The notes under the pieces were generated by a model that saw nothing but the letters and a program-made list of their open reading frames with translations, had not been told where the DNA came from and made no database searches. Shown in pieces: positions 32,430 through 41,856 of a DNA stretch of 64,000 nucleotides; the first letter of the stretch is position 1, and each line of letters begins with the position of its first letter. This DNA comes from Planctomycetota bacterium (GTDB lineage: Bacteria > Planctomycetota > SZUA-567 > H5-PLA8): contig JAKLKQ010000021.1 in the NCBI GenBank assembly GCA_023150555.1, positions 1 through 64,000 of the forward strand, written 5' to 3'. A program made the translations under genes and the position numbers.

Positions 32430-33452
32430 CTACGGCGCCGCGGCGGGTTCCGGCGCGGCCGCTGCTTCTTCCTTCTTCGCCTTCGCCTTAAAATATTCGA
32501 TCAGGAACGAGTCGAAGATCAGCTGCGTCGCGTGGTAGCTGACCAGCGCCAGCACGCCCAAGCCATAGGCGGGAAAGAATTTCTCGAGGTAGTACACCGG
32601 GACCGGTAGCGTCTTCTGGCCGCCGACGAAGATCGCCGCGATGCGGTCGCCCAGTGGCAGGCCCAGCATCCGCCCACCGGTAGCCAGCAACACCACCACC
32701 ATCGCGTGCGCGGCAATGCTGATCAGCACCACCAGCGCCACCGCGCCGGGCGACAGCCGCTGCGTCTCGCCGGCCGCGCCCACGTCCACGAAGTCCGCGG
32801 CCTTCGAGACCGCCTTGCTGGTCGTCAGTGTTACCACGCACAGCACCATCAGGCGCGAGGCCACGCCGATCGGCACCATCCACGCATCGCGAGCCTTGTT
32901 GAGCCCTATGCTGACGACCTGCCCCAGCGCGATTGGCAGCAGCACGTTCAGCGCCAGGTCGCCGACCAGTTTGCCGATGGGCTGCTCGAGCGCCTGGCCC
33001 ATCGTCAGCTTCATCACCACCGGCGCCAGCACCACGTTTAGGACGTTGCTGATCACGATCATCGCCACCGCCAGCGGCGTATTGCCGCCGCTGAGACGCG
33101 TCCAGACCGCAGAACTGGCCACGCTGCACGGCGCGGCACCCAGCAGCAACAGACCCACGCCCAGAGGCGTCCTGGGACCCAGCAGCAGCGCACCACCGTA
33201 GAACAGGACCGGCAGGAAGAGGTACGTCCCGGCCAGCGACAGGCCGATTGGCGCCGGCTCGCGGAAGCCGGACAGCAGTTGCAGGGTGTTGAACGTTAGG
33301 CTGGTGAGGAACAGCAAGACGAAGATGAAATACTTCAGGTCAAGGTGCTTCATGATCCAGAAGCCGGGCCCCGGCACGAAGTACGCGAAGCCCACGCCCA
33401 GAAAGAGCAGGCCCAGGAACCACTGCTTGCGAAGCAGGCCGAGCACGTTCAC
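32430..33452 (-). CDS. BASS-family (bile acid:sodium symporter-like) transporter
   Basis: A 340-residue, roughly ten-pass membrane protein. The family signature is GAAPCSVASSAVWTRLSGGN then TPLAVAMIVISNVLNVVLAP, with a matching second repeat near GGRMLGLPLGDRIAAIFVGG and QKTLPVPVYYLEKFF. BASS proteins carry organic anions such as bile acids, pantoate or pyruvate with Na+. The start chosen is GTG 33452, with GGGGAG 7 nt upstream, giving (M)NVLGLLRKQWFLGLLFLGVG; longer frames add hydrophilic residues with no support. A 13-codon ORF overlaps this start (33449-33490). The tail is Ala/Glu-rich. Confidence 0.82.
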   Translation of the reverse strand: MNVLGLLRKQWFLGLLFLGVGFAYFVPGPGFWIMKHLDLKYFIFVLLFLTSLTFNTLQLLSGFREPAPIGLSLAGTYLFLPVLFYGGALLLGPRTPLGVGLLLLGAAPCSVASSAVWTRLSGGNTPLAVAMIVISNVLNVVLAPVVMKLTMGQALEQPIGKLVGDLALNVLLPIALGQVVSIGLNKARDAWMVPIGVASRLMVLCVVTLTTSKAVSKAADFVDVGAAGETQRLSPGAVALVVLISIAAHAMVVVLLATGGRMLGLPLGDRIAAIFVGGQKTLPVPVYYLEKFFPAYGLGVLALVSYHATQLIFDSFLIEYFKAKAKKEEAAAAPEPAAAP

Positions 33453-33490
33453 GAAAGCGCTCCCCGAAGAAGCGCCGGGACGACGGACAT
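33449..33490 (-). CDS. Possible 13-residue leader peptide coupled to the transporter
   Basis: ATG 33490 has a strong AAGGAG 6 nt upstream and encodes MSVVPALLRGALS before a TGA at 33451-33449. The TGA overlaps the transporter GTG start in the sequence GTGA. Such coupling can control translation of the downstream gene by ribosome stalling or re-initiation. It may instead be chance, or show that the true start of the transporter lies elsewhere after a frame change. Confidence 0.4.
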   Translation of the reverse strand: MSVVPALLRGALS

Positions 33491-33695
33491 GGAGGTCTCC
33501 TTGGTGCGTGACGAGGCATTCTACCCCATGTGCGGGCGTTTCCAGGCGCATTGATCGATATTCGCCACGGACCTGCTCGCCTACATGCGACAAGCTTGAG
33601 GGCCTCGGCTACAATTTCGGTTGCCTTTTTCTCACCACCCCCACACGCCCGCGCGGCCCTTATCGCCGCGCGCGGGCCCCGGGAAGGAGACGTCC

Positions 33696-35219
33696 ATGGC
33701 TCGCAAGGCATCCACCGCAAAGCAAGACCTGGCCCCGGAACTGAACTTCATCGGCGGGCGCTGGGTGCCCGCCGGCGGCGGCGAAACCTTCCCCAGCCGC
33801 AGCCCCGCCGACACGCGCAAGGTCGTCGGAACCTTCCCGCGCTCGAGCGCCGCCGACGTGAAGGCGGCCGTCGCCGCCGCGCAGCAGGGCTTCGCGAAGT
33901 GGCGCCTGGTGCCGGCGCCGCAGCGCGGCTGGATGCTGGCGGCGTGCGCGAAGGTGCTGCGCGAACGCAAGGAAGAACTCTCGAACCTGATGAGCCGCGA
34001 GATGGGAAAGCCGCTGGTGGAAGCGCGCGGCGACGTTCAGGAAGCCATCGATTGCGCGGACTACTACGCCGGCGAAGGGCGGCGCTGGTTCGGCGAAACG
34101 ACCCACAGCGAACTGCCCGACAAGTTCGCGATGTCGATCCGATGCCCGATTGGCGTCTGCGGCATGATCGCGCCGTGGAACTTCCCCGTCGCGATTCCGG
34201 CGTGGAAGATCTTCCCCGCGATCCTGTGCGGCAACGCGGTCGTCTTCAAGCCCGCCGAGGACAGCCCCGCGTGCGGCGCGGCCTTCGTGAAAGCGCTGGA
34301 GGACGCAGGCGTGCCGGAGGGGGTCGTGAATCTGGTGCAAGGGTTCGGCGAGGAATGCGGCGTCGCGCTGGTCGCGCACCCCGACGTGCGCGTGATCAGC
34401 TTCACCGGCAGCAGCGAGACCGGCAGCCAGATCGCCACCGCCTGCGGCAAGACCCTGAAGCGCTGCAGCCTCGAGATGGGCGGCAAGAACGCGCAGATCG
34501 TGCTCGAGGACGCCGACCTGGACCTGGCGCTGGAAGGCGCCCTGTGGGGCGCCTTCGGCACCGCGGGGCAGCGCTGCACCGCCACCAGCCGCCTGATCCT
34601 GCACAAGAAAATCCGAAAGGAATTCGTGAAGCGCCTGATCAAAGCCGCAGGCCAGCTGAAGATCGGCGACCCGCTCGACGAGAAGAACCACTACGGGCCG
34701 CTGGTGAACGAGCAGCAGCTCAAGCGCGTGCAGCGCTACGTCGAGATCGGCCGGAAGGACGATGGTGCAAAGCTGGTGCTGGGCGGCAAACGCATCATGG
34801 CCAAGGGACTGGAGCACGGCTACTTCTTCGAGCCCACGATCTTCGACGAGGTGAAGCCAAACATGCGCATCGCGCAGGAGGAGATCTTCGGGCCGGTGAC
34901 GGCGGCGATCGAGGTCAAGAGCTTCGAGGAGGCCGTTGAGGTGCTCAACGGCGTGCCCTACGGGCTCTCCAGCGCGGTCTACACCCGCGACGTGAACCGC
35001 GCCTTCCGCGCGATCCGCGACCTGCAGGCCGGGATCACCTATGTCAACGGTCCGACCATCGGCGCCGAGGTGCACCTGCCGTTCGGCGGCGTGAAGAACA
35101 CCGGCAACGGGCACCGCGAAGCCGGCAAGCAGGTGCTGGACATCTTCTCGGAGTGGAAGTCGGTGTACGTGGACTACTCCGGGCGCCTCCAGAAGGCGCA
35201 GATCGACGTCAGCGGCTAG
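33696..35219 (+). CDS. NAD(P)-dependent aldehyde dehydrogenase
   Basis: The 507-residue protein starts at ATG 33696 with AAGGAG upstream. It has IAPWNFPVAIPAWKIFPAIL, FTGSSETGSQIATACGK, the general-base Glu in SLEMGGKN and the nucleophile Cys in FGTAGQRCTATSRLIL, then EEIFGPVTAAIEVKSFEEAV. The GAEVHLPFGGVKNTGNGHRE segment suits semialdehyde dehydrogenases (alpha-ketoglutaric or aminoadipic semialdehyde type), but substrate cannot be fixed. The small membrane gene at 35246 is 26 bp downstream. Confidence 0.88.
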   Translation: MARKASTAKQDLAPELNFIGGRWVPAGGGETFPSRSPADTRKVVGTFPRSSAADVKAAVAAAQQGFAKWRLVPAPQRGWMLAACAKVLRERKEELSNLMSREMGKPLVEARGDVQEAIDCADYYAGEGRRWFGETTHSELPDKFAMSIRCPIGVCGMIAPWNFPVAIPAWKIFPAILCGNAVVFKPAEDSPACGAAFVKALEDAGVPEGVVNLVQGFGEECGVALVAHPDVRVISFTGSSETGSQIATACGKTLKRCSLEMGGKNAQIVLEDADLDLALEGALWGAFGTAGQRCTATSRLILHKKIRKEFVKRLIKAAGQLKIGDPLDEKNHYGPLVNEQQLKRVQRYVEIGRKDDGAKLVLGGKRIMAKGLEHGYFFEPTIFDEVKPNMRIAQEEIFGPVTAAIEVKSFEEAVEVLNGVPYGLSSAVYTRDVNRAFRAIRDLQAGITYVNGPTIGAEVHLPFGGVKNTGNGHREAGKQVLDIFSEWKSVYVDYSGRLQKAQIDVSG

Positions 35220-35245
35220 CGGCCGGATAAGAAAGGCGAAAGACC

Positions 35246-35437
35246 ATGAGCGACCAAGCGGCGGAAAAGGGCGGCGGCCTTCTCAACCTGATCATCCTGA
35301 TCGTCTTTTTAATCGGCGCCCTGGTGGTGCTGCGCTGGGCCCTGGCCACGATGCTGTGGCTGGCCTACACCTTTGGAGGCCTGATCCTTCTGGGCCTGAT
35401 CGTTTACTTCGTAATCAAGGCCTCCAAGAAGACCTGA
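35246..35437 (+). CDS. Small two-pass membrane protein, 63 residues
   Basis: Starts MSDQAAEKGGGLLNLIILIV with an AAGGCGAAAG stretch upstream. Two hydrophobic segments (LLNLIILIVFLIGALVVL and LAYTFGGLILLGLIVYFVI) are joined by a short loop, with a Lys-rich end (KASKKT). It closely follows the dehydrogenase and is probably co-transcribed. Too small to name. Confidence 0.65.
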   Translation: MSDQAAEKGGGLLNLIILIVFLIGALVVLRWALATMLWLAYTFGGLILLGLIVYFVIKASKKT

Positions 35438-35447
35438 CGCGAGCGGT

Positions 35448-38351
35448 TTACTGGCCCGCGTCGGGAATGCCCTTCAGCGCGACCTTTTCGGTGGCGTGGT
35501 AGCCCAGCTTCACGCTCAGGATGCGGTCGTTGCTGACGTCGGCGATGTACAGGCGCTTGTCGGTGTCGGTGGCCAGGTAAGCGCCCGTCATCAGGCCCAC
35601 CTCGTCGCCGCCGGTCTTCACCTTGGTGCCGCTGTCACGGTTACCGTAGCTGCCCAGGCGCAGGATCAGGTTGCCGTTGCTGTCCAGGACGGCCACGGTG
35701 TAGCGTTCGAACTCCGGCGCGAAGGTGCGGTTGAAGTAGCAGAAGGCCATGCGGCAGTTCCAGCAGCTGCAGCCCACGCCGGCGTTCTTGCCCGAGTACC
35801 CCACCGCGCCGTAGTACCACTCGACATCCGCGCCCCAGATCCTGCCGCCCTTCATCATGTCTGCGTCGCGCTTGGGCGTCTGGTCCTCGGGCAGAGGGAT
35901 CGGAGGGCCTTTGCCGTCGCTAACGAACTTGGGCTTGCCGGGGCGCGCCTTCACTACCGTGCCGGTTAGGTTGTTGTGGTAGCGCTTCCCGGCGACGACG
36001 CGGGTTCCGGCACAAAGCGTGTATATGTTGTTCTCGCTGTCCAGGCCCACGCCGTAGCATTCCACCAGTCCGGGAATGGCGTCCACCACCACTCGCTCGC
36101 CGTGTTTGTTGAAGATGTGGAACAGGGGGGCCGAACGGCCGCTGGGATTGAGGCGCCCCGGATACATGTTGGTGTGGAAGCCCGTGTCCTTGGCGACTTG
36201 GGCCTCGCCCAGGCGCGATTCTGCGCCCTTTTCGTAGAGCTTAGCGCCGATGACGAGATTGCTGTTCAGGTTCACAAACATGCCGTCGTGGTGCCACAGC
36301 GCGCCGCCGGGGAAGTAGAGGCCACTGATCAGGTCGTGCTCCTTGCGGTCGCTGCTGGAGCTGGTATGCGCCTTAGCCACTTCCTCGCCGTAGTCCCAGG
36401 GGACTTCGCGCCAGGTCTTGGCGTCGAAGCGCGCGACCATCTCGAGGTTGCGCAGGTAAACCTGGCCGTCGTGGTCGAAGCAGAAATCCTCGGCGTCGAA
36501 AGGGATGTCAATGATCTTGATCTTGCCGCTGTCGGGATCGATCTCGATCAGGTCCTTGAATGCCTTGCCTGTGCAGGTGGTGCCTTCGGCGACGTACAGC
36601 TTGCCGGTCTTGGGGTTCACCTGGAGGCGCTGGCGGTTGTACTCGGCGGGGCGCAGCCGGTGCACGGACTCGTTCACGTCCTTTGCGAAGTCGTCGACTT
36701 GCTCGAGCTTGTTGCCTTTGATGCGGAAGATCTGGATGTTGTGCGTGAAAAGCGTATCGGCGTTCTTGCGGGTGAGCACGTTCTCGCGGGTCCATTCCTT
36801 GACCATCCAGATCAGCGGCTCCTTGCCGTAGCCGTCCACGGCCGCCATGACTGGGAAGCCCAGGCCGCTGTACAGGTAGCCCGTCTGGCCGGGCTGGAAG
36901 TGCGGGGGCAGGTCGTACGCGGCCTTCTTTTCTGCCTTGTCGAAGGCCCCGAAGACAGTGATCTCGCCCTTGATCTTGGGCGGGGTCTTCTCCCGCACCA
37001 TGAAGACGTTGTGGACCAGGTTGCTGATGACGTAGATCTCCTGCGTCTTGCCGTCGATGCAGATCTGCGCCGGGAAGTTGACCTTCAGCGACTTCAGGAA
37101 CTTGCCGTCGGGGGAGAAGATCTGCACGCGGTTGTTCATGTAGTCGCCCACGTACACGCGCCCGGCCTTGTCGGTGGCCAGACAGGCCGGCAGCTTAAAG
37201 CCCGCATCGCCGGTGCCGGGCTCGGTCGAGATCGCACCTGCGAAGAGTTCCGGGCGCTTCTCGCCGTCGACGTCCATCTTCAGCACGCAGTTGTAGCACT
37301 CCCACTGCCCGCTGGTGACGATGTCCGCCGAGGCCTTGCCGTAGTGGCAGAAGTTGAAGCCCGCCAGGTACAGCGTCTTGCCGTCGGGCGACATCGCCGC
37401 CGCCCGGGCGGGCACCGGCACGTGCTGGCCGCGGTTTTCCTGGCCCTTGCCCGTACTCGCCAGGCACACCAGCGGTCCTTCGATATCCATGCCGCCGGAC
37501 GTGCCGTCGGTAGCGAAGCGGTTGAGGAATTCCATGCCCAGCGCGATGCGCTCGCCGTTGGTCGCGAAGAAGCTGGCCGCGTTGCCGTACATGCCGTAGT
37601 GGTTGCCGCCCGTTTCCAGGGGCTTCTCGGGCGCGTACTTCTTCTGCGGCTCCCAGGCGTTCTTGCCCGAGTTCCCCGAGTAGTTGTTGCCGCAGGTGAG
37701 GAAGGTCTGCTGCAGGAAGGTCGGCTTCACCGGCAGCGTCTTGCCGTCCTGCGGGTACGTCTGCAGGTGCAGGCCCTTGACCTCGCCGATCTTATCCCCC
37801 GGAAACGGGTAGACCGTGCGCACGTACTCGCCCTCGTGGCTGTACAGTTCCACGAAGTCCAGGCCGTTGCCGCCGTCGTAGACGTACACGCCGTCGGGCG
37901 TCGCCTGCAGGATGCAGGCCTCGCGCCCCTGCCGCCGCTTGGGTTCGTTGAAGAGGTCCTTCTCGAACCTGGGATCCAATCCCAGGGAGACGCGCACCGT
38001 CAACGAGTCCTTGTCGTCGATATACTTGCCCTGGTCGTCCTTGCCGTCCCAGACCAGCGTCTGCTCCAGGCTGCCGGCCTTCAGCGGCGGGGGGGCGTTC
38101 TCGCCCAGCACTCCGCTGGCCAGGTGGCGCACGATCTGGCCGTCAGGCGTCTCGATGGCCACCGTCACGTCGCAGGCGTCCTTCGAGGTGAAGGTGATCT
38201 CGACGCGGTCGCCCTTGCGTGTGACGCTGGGCTTGACGGCGAATTCGAAGACCTCCTTGCGCTTGACCTTCCACTCCGGCAGCGTCTCCTCCGCGGTCAC
38301 GCCGGCGGCCAGCACAAGGACGAGCATCGAAAACAGACACGGCTTGGTCAT
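35448..38351 (-). CDS. Secreted NHL-repeat protein with FlgD-like N-terminal domain, copy A
   Basis: The ATG at 38351 has GGGAG 8 nt upstream and gives a signal peptide (MTKPCLFSMLVLVLAAGVTA). The 967-residue protein has a FlgD-like Ig domain (VKPSVTRKGDRVEITFTSK, LVWDGKDDQGKYIDDKD), then NHL-type propeller blades (LATDKAGRVYVGDYMNNRVQ, IFSPDGKFLKSL, VGLDSENNIYTLCAG). A late motif VGCSCWNCRMAFCYFNRTFA precedes a final blade (VLDSNGNLILRLGSYGN). A longer frame to 38561 is not supported. The neighbouring gene 38637-41603 is its paralogue. Extracytoplasmic binding or scaffolding is likely. Confidence 0.78.
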   Translation of the reverse strand: MTKPCLFSMLVLVLAAGVTAEETLPEWKVKRKEVFEFAVKPSVTRKGDRVEITFTSKDACDVTVAIETPDGQIVRHLASGVLGENAPPPLKAGSLEQTLVWDGKDDQGKYIDDKDSLTVRVSLGLDPRFEKDLFNEPKRRQGREACILQATPDGVYVYDGGNGLDFVELYSHEGEYVRTVYPFPGDKIGEVKGLHLQTYPQDGKTLPVKPTFLQQTFLTCGNNYSGNSGKNAWEPQKKYAPEKPLETGGNHYGMYGNAASFFATNGERIALGMEFLNRFATDGTSGGMDIEGPLVCLASTGKGQENRGQHVPVPARAAAMSPDGKTLYLAGFNFCHYGKASADIVTSGQWECYNCVLKMDVDGEKRPELFAGAISTEPGTGDAGFKLPACLATDKAGRVYVGDYMNNRVQIFSPDGKFLKSLKVNFPAQICIDGKTQEIYVISNLVHNVFMVREKTPPKIKGEITVFGAFDKAEKKAAYDLPPHFQPGQTGYLYSGLGFPVMAAVDGYGKEPLIWMVKEWTRENVLTRKNADTLFTHNIQIFRIKGNKLEQVDDFAKDVNESVHRLRPAEYNRQRLQVNPKTGKLYVAEGTTCTGKAFKDLIEIDPDSGKIKIIDIPFDAEDFCFDHDGQVYLRNLEMVARFDAKTWREVPWDYGEEVAKAHTSSSSDRKEHDLISGLYFPGGALWHHDGMFVNLNSNLVIGAKLYEKGAESRLGEAQVAKDTGFHTNMYPGRLNPSGRSAPLFHIFNKHGERVVVDAIPGLVECYGVGLDSENNIYTLCAGTRVVAGKRYHNNLTGTVVKARPGKPKFVSDGKGPPIPLPEDQTPKRDADMMKGGRIWGADVEWYYGAVGYSGKNAGVGCSCWNCRMAFCYFNRTFAPEFERYTVAVLDSNGNLILRLGSYGNRDSGTKVKTGGDEVGLMTGAYLATDTDKRLYIADVSNDRILSVKLGYHATEKVALKGIPDAGQ

Positions 38352-38636
38352 CGTGGTCTCCCGGTAGGACGGTCGGGCCGTCGAGGTCGAAGCGCGGCGC
38401 CGCGAACGCCCCGTCATTATAGGGCATCGGTTCCGAATCGCGATGCGGAGGCGCGCCACGTCGGTCCTGCATACACCTCGGGCCCGCCGATAGTGGATAA
38501 AAGGTACGCTCCGGGGCCGGATTTTCCGCCGCCCGGCGCACGCACCGAACTCCGCATCCATAAGCCGCGTAAGGGGTTAACCAGTATCCGCTGATATTAG
38601 TATCTGAACTTATGCGCGGCCCCGGCGCGCCGGAGT
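38352..38636. other. Gap between the two NHL paralogues
   Basis: 285 bp with no gene. On the minus strand it follows copy B and precedes copy A, so it may hold the copy A promoter. No clear hairpin terminator or consensus promoter was found. Confidence 0.4.
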
Positions 38637-41603
38637 CTACTCGCCGGCCTTGTCGGGAACCTTGGCCAGCGGCGTGCGCGCCTCGGCGTGGTAGCCCAGC
38701 TTGACGCCCGCGATGCGCTGGTTGCCCGCATCGGCGATGAACAGGCGCTTGTCCGTAATCGTCGCCACGTAGGGCGCGAAGACGATGCCGACCTCGTCGC
38801 CGCCCAGCGGTACGCGGCTGTCCGGTCCCGCGCTGTCCACGTTGCCGTAGCGTCCCACACGCAGGATCAGATTGCCGTTGGTGTCGAGGACCGCGACTTG
38901 GCAGCGGTCCAGTTCCGGCGCGAATGAGCGCCCGAAGTAGTCGAGGTAGAAGCGCGAGTTGTAGCACGCGCAGCCGCCGCCGGCATACGTCGCGTTCTTT
39001 CCGCAGAAACCCACGCCGCCGTACTTCCAGTCGGCGCCGTCGACCCAGAACGGCGTCCCGCCCTTGATCGCGGTGGGCGGTTCCTTGGGGCCCATGCCCT
39101 CGGTGATGGGAATGGGCACGATCGGCGAGCGGCTCGTCGTGACGATGCGCCCCCGCCCCACCGGGAACTTCATCACCGTGCCGGTCATCTCGTTGTTGTA
39201 GCGCTTCCCATCCAGCACCCGCGTGGGCGAGGCCATCACGTAGACGGCGTCGTCCTTGTCCACGCCCAGGCCGTAGATGTCCGGCAGCCCGCCGACGGCG
39301 TCGCTGCGCACGGGATGGCCATGGCGGTCGAAGATGTGGACCTCGCCGAAGTACATCCGTCCGGGGTAGAACTTCGGGCTGTAGACGCGCCCCTTCACCA
39401 CGCGCGAACTCTCTTTGACCACCGAGCCGCTCCAGTTGGTGCCCGTCTCGACCATCTTCTCGTCGGTGCGGAAGGCCACCGGCGCAGGGGTGTCGCCCTT
39501 CGTGACGTAGCAGCTGATGCCCAGATGGTCCTTCACGCTCACGGTCATGCCGCCCAGATGCCAGCCCGTTCCGCAGTAGACGGGCAGGGCCGAGATCAGG
39601 TCCGTGGTGCGGCGGCGCTGGCTGTCGTCGCAGCTGACCTTATCGGCCTCCTCGCCGTAATCCCAGGGGACCTCGCGGAAGTTCGCCGGATCGTAGCGCG
39701 CGACCCAGATGCGTTCGCGCAGGTAGAAGTGGCCGTCGGGCCCGACGGCCATGTCCTCGGCGTCGAAGGGCAGTTGCAGCACGCGGTTCTTGGCCGTGGC
39801 GGGGTCGATCTCGACGACCTCGCGAAAGCACTTCTCGCGCGCGGCGGTGTGCTGCTCGGCGAGGTACAGCTTGTTGTTCTTGTGGTCGGCGTAGAGGCGC
39901 TGGCGCCAGTAGGCCGGCAGCGCGAGCTTGCCCTGGCGCTCGTGGACCTCGGGGCCGAAGTCGCGCACCAGTTCCAATTTGCCGCCGCGTTCCTCGTAGA
40001 TGCGCACGAAGTTCCACGGGTAGGTCTCGCTGTACGCAGCATTCTGGCAGATCCACACGCGCGGTTTCTCGGACCAGCTGTCCAACGCGACGGCGTACTC
40101 CAGCCCGCCCCAGCGGTTGTTCCACTTGTACGTCGGATGGTAGACCCGCGCGTCGATGCGCTTGTGGTCGGGCAGCAGCGGCAGCGCGCACTCGGCGAGT
40201 TTCTTCGGGTCGTCGAACGGCCCGAACTTCGTCATCTTGGGCTGGATGTCGAAGTCCTTCTTCTTGGCCGCCTGCCCCAGCGTGGTGTCGCTCTGGATCG
40301 TCCACGTGAATGCGTAGATCTCGCCCGACCTGCGGTGGATCGCCACCTTCGCGGGCTTGTCCACGCGGATCGATTTCAGCAGCTTGCCGTCGGGCGCGAA
40401 GACCTGGATGCGGTCGTTCATGAAGTCGCTGACGTACACGCGGCCCTGCGCGTCGCAGTCGACGCTGGTGGGGTCGGTGAAGTGTTTGTCGTCGCTGCCG
40501 CTGTCGCCCTGCTTCATGCTCCCGGCGAACGGCTGCGGCGGGGCATCTTTCTCGTACTCGAGTTTCACGACGCCGTGCAGGCTGTCCTTGAACGCGAAGT
40601 CGCCGCCTTGGTCCCAGTAGTCCCGGTACAGGTAGCCCGTCGCGTACAGCGTCTTGCCGTCGGGCGAGAAGGCCAGGCTGACCGGGCTGCACGGATCGGT
40701 GCTGACCTTGCGGTTGCCACCGTTGCCGATCTGCGCCGGAAACGTCAATGAGGGTCCGCTCAGGGGCAGGCCGCCGCTGCTGCCGTCGGTCGCCAAACGG
40801 TTGAGCGTCCGGAAGCCCAGCGCGATGCGCGATCCCTGCACCGCGATCGCCAGCGCGCCGGCGCCGCACATCGACTGCTCGCGGTTCTCCTTCTCCGCCG
40901 TCGAGCCGCTCGTCAGGAGCGTCCCCTGGCAGAAGCCGATCTTGCGCGGCAGTGTCTGGCCGTCCTGCGGGAAGGTGTGCGTGTTCACGCCGATCACGTT
41001 GTCGACCTTGTCCGCGGGAAACGGGTAGACCGTGCGCAGGTAATTGCCATCGCGGTCGAAGAGGCGCAACTGATCGACGGCACGGCCTTCGAAGACGTAC
41101 ATCCCGTCCGGTCCCGCGTACATGCGCGGCACCGGCAGGTTCACGAACGGCGTGCCGCCCAGCCACGAACCCATCCGCCGCATCGGCTCCCACCACAGGT
41201 TGCGATCGAACTGCGGCTTCAGCCCCAGCGAGACCCGCACCGTGTGAGCGTCCTTGTCGTCGATGTAGAAGCCCAGGTCGTCCTTGCCGTCCCAGACGAT
41301 CGTCTGCGCCTTGCTGTCCTTCTGGAACGGCGCCGGCGCGTTATGGCCCAGCACGCCGCTGGCCAGGTGCCGGATGATCTTCCCGTCCGCGGTCTCGATG
41401 GCCACCGTCACGTCGCAGTAGCCCTTCGATTCGAATCTGATCTCGACCCGGTCCCCGTCCCGCCGGATCGACGGCGCCTGCTCGAACGCGAAGACCTCCT
41501 CGCGCTTGACCTTGAACTCGTCGGCGTCCGACGCGCTCGCACCGCGCGAAAAGAAGCACGCCGCGAAGGCCAGCAACGCCGCCGGGAAGATTCGCTTGTT
41601 CAT
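38637..41603 (-). CDS. Secreted NHL-repeat protein with FlgD-like N-terminal domain, copy B
   Basis: Signal peptide MNKRIFPAALLAFAACFFSR, then the same layout as copy A: FlgD-like Ig domain (QAPSIRRDGDRVEIRFESKG, IVWDGKDDLGFYIDDKD), NHL-type blades (VDCDAQGRVYVSDFMNDRIQ, VFAPDGKLLKSIRV) and a late GGGCACYNSRFYLDYFGRSF motif before VLDTNGNLILRVGRYGN. The two copies are clearly homologous end to end but diverged. Copy A has CSCWNC where copy B has CACYNS, so one Cys differs. At 988 residues it is similar in size. It is divergent from the NtrC-type gene. Confidence 0.78.
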   Translation of the reverse strand: MNKRIFPAALLAFAACFFSRGASASDADEFKVKREEVFAFEQAPSIRRDGDRVEIRFESKGYCDVTVAIETADGKIIRHLASGVLGHNAPAPFQKDSKAQTIVWDGKDDLGFYIDDKDAHTVRVSLGLKPQFDRNLWWEPMRRMGSWLGGTPFVNLPVPRMYAGPDGMYVFEGRAVDQLRLFDRDGNYLRTVYPFPADKVDNVIGVNTHTFPQDGQTLPRKIGFCQGTLLTSGSTAEKENREQSMCGAGALAIAVQGSRIALGFRTLNRLATDGSSGGLPLSGPSLTFPAQIGNGGNRKVSTDPCSPVSLAFSPDGKTLYATGYLYRDYWDQGGDFAFKDSLHGVVKLEYEKDAPPQPFAGSMKQGDSGSDDKHFTDPTSVDCDAQGRVYVSDFMNDRIQVFAPDGKLLKSIRVDKPAKVAIHRRSGEIYAFTWTIQSDTTLGQAAKKKDFDIQPKMTKFGPFDDPKKLAECALPLLPDHKRIDARVYHPTYKWNNRWGGLEYAVALDSWSEKPRVWICQNAAYSETYPWNFVRIYEERGGKLELVRDFGPEVHERQGKLALPAYWRQRLYADHKNNKLYLAEQHTAAREKCFREVVEIDPATAKNRVLQLPFDAEDMAVGPDGHFYLRERIWVARYDPANFREVPWDYGEEADKVSCDDSQRRRTTDLISALPVYCGTGWHLGGMTVSVKDHLGISCYVTKGDTPAPVAFRTDEKMVETGTNWSGSVVKESSRVVKGRVYSPKFYPGRMYFGEVHIFDRHGHPVRSDAVGGLPDIYGLGVDKDDAVYVMASPTRVLDGKRYNNEMTGTVMKFPVGRGRIVTTSRSPIVPIPITEGMGPKEPPTAIKGGTPFWVDGADWKYGGVGFCGKNATYAGGGCACYNSRFYLDYFGRSFAPELDRCQVAVLDTNGNLILRVGRYGNVDSAGPDSRVPLGGDEVGIVFAPYVATITDKRLFIADAGNQRIAGVKLGYHAEARTPLAKVPDKAGE

Positions 41604-41856
41604 GAGACGGACCTCTGCTGTGCAGGAACGCCGGTGGCCCTGCGGGTTAAAGAAGGCCTATTCTGACATACGCCGGAGGACCGCGATATTTGAAAGAATG
41701 CAACCGCCTTTGAAAGCGCAAGTTAGCGCATCTATTCGTTCACAAACGGGCCAAGGTCTGGCGTGTTTTAAACTAACCTGAACGACTCCAGGATATCTCG
41801 ACTTTCCCAACCGCCGGGCTTAGAATTGCACGCGCTTCAGGAGGCGCTTCTGCACC

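Noticed and set aside
35976..38594. 872-codon plus-strand open frame opposite NHL copy A
   Set aside because: Antisense of a gene with signal peptide and NHL repeats; composition is Val/His/Ala/Gln-rich without motifs.
41604..41856. Sigma-54 (-24/-12) promoter between NHL copy B and the NtrC-type gene
   Set aside because: No GG-N10-GC element with good flanks was found on either strand.
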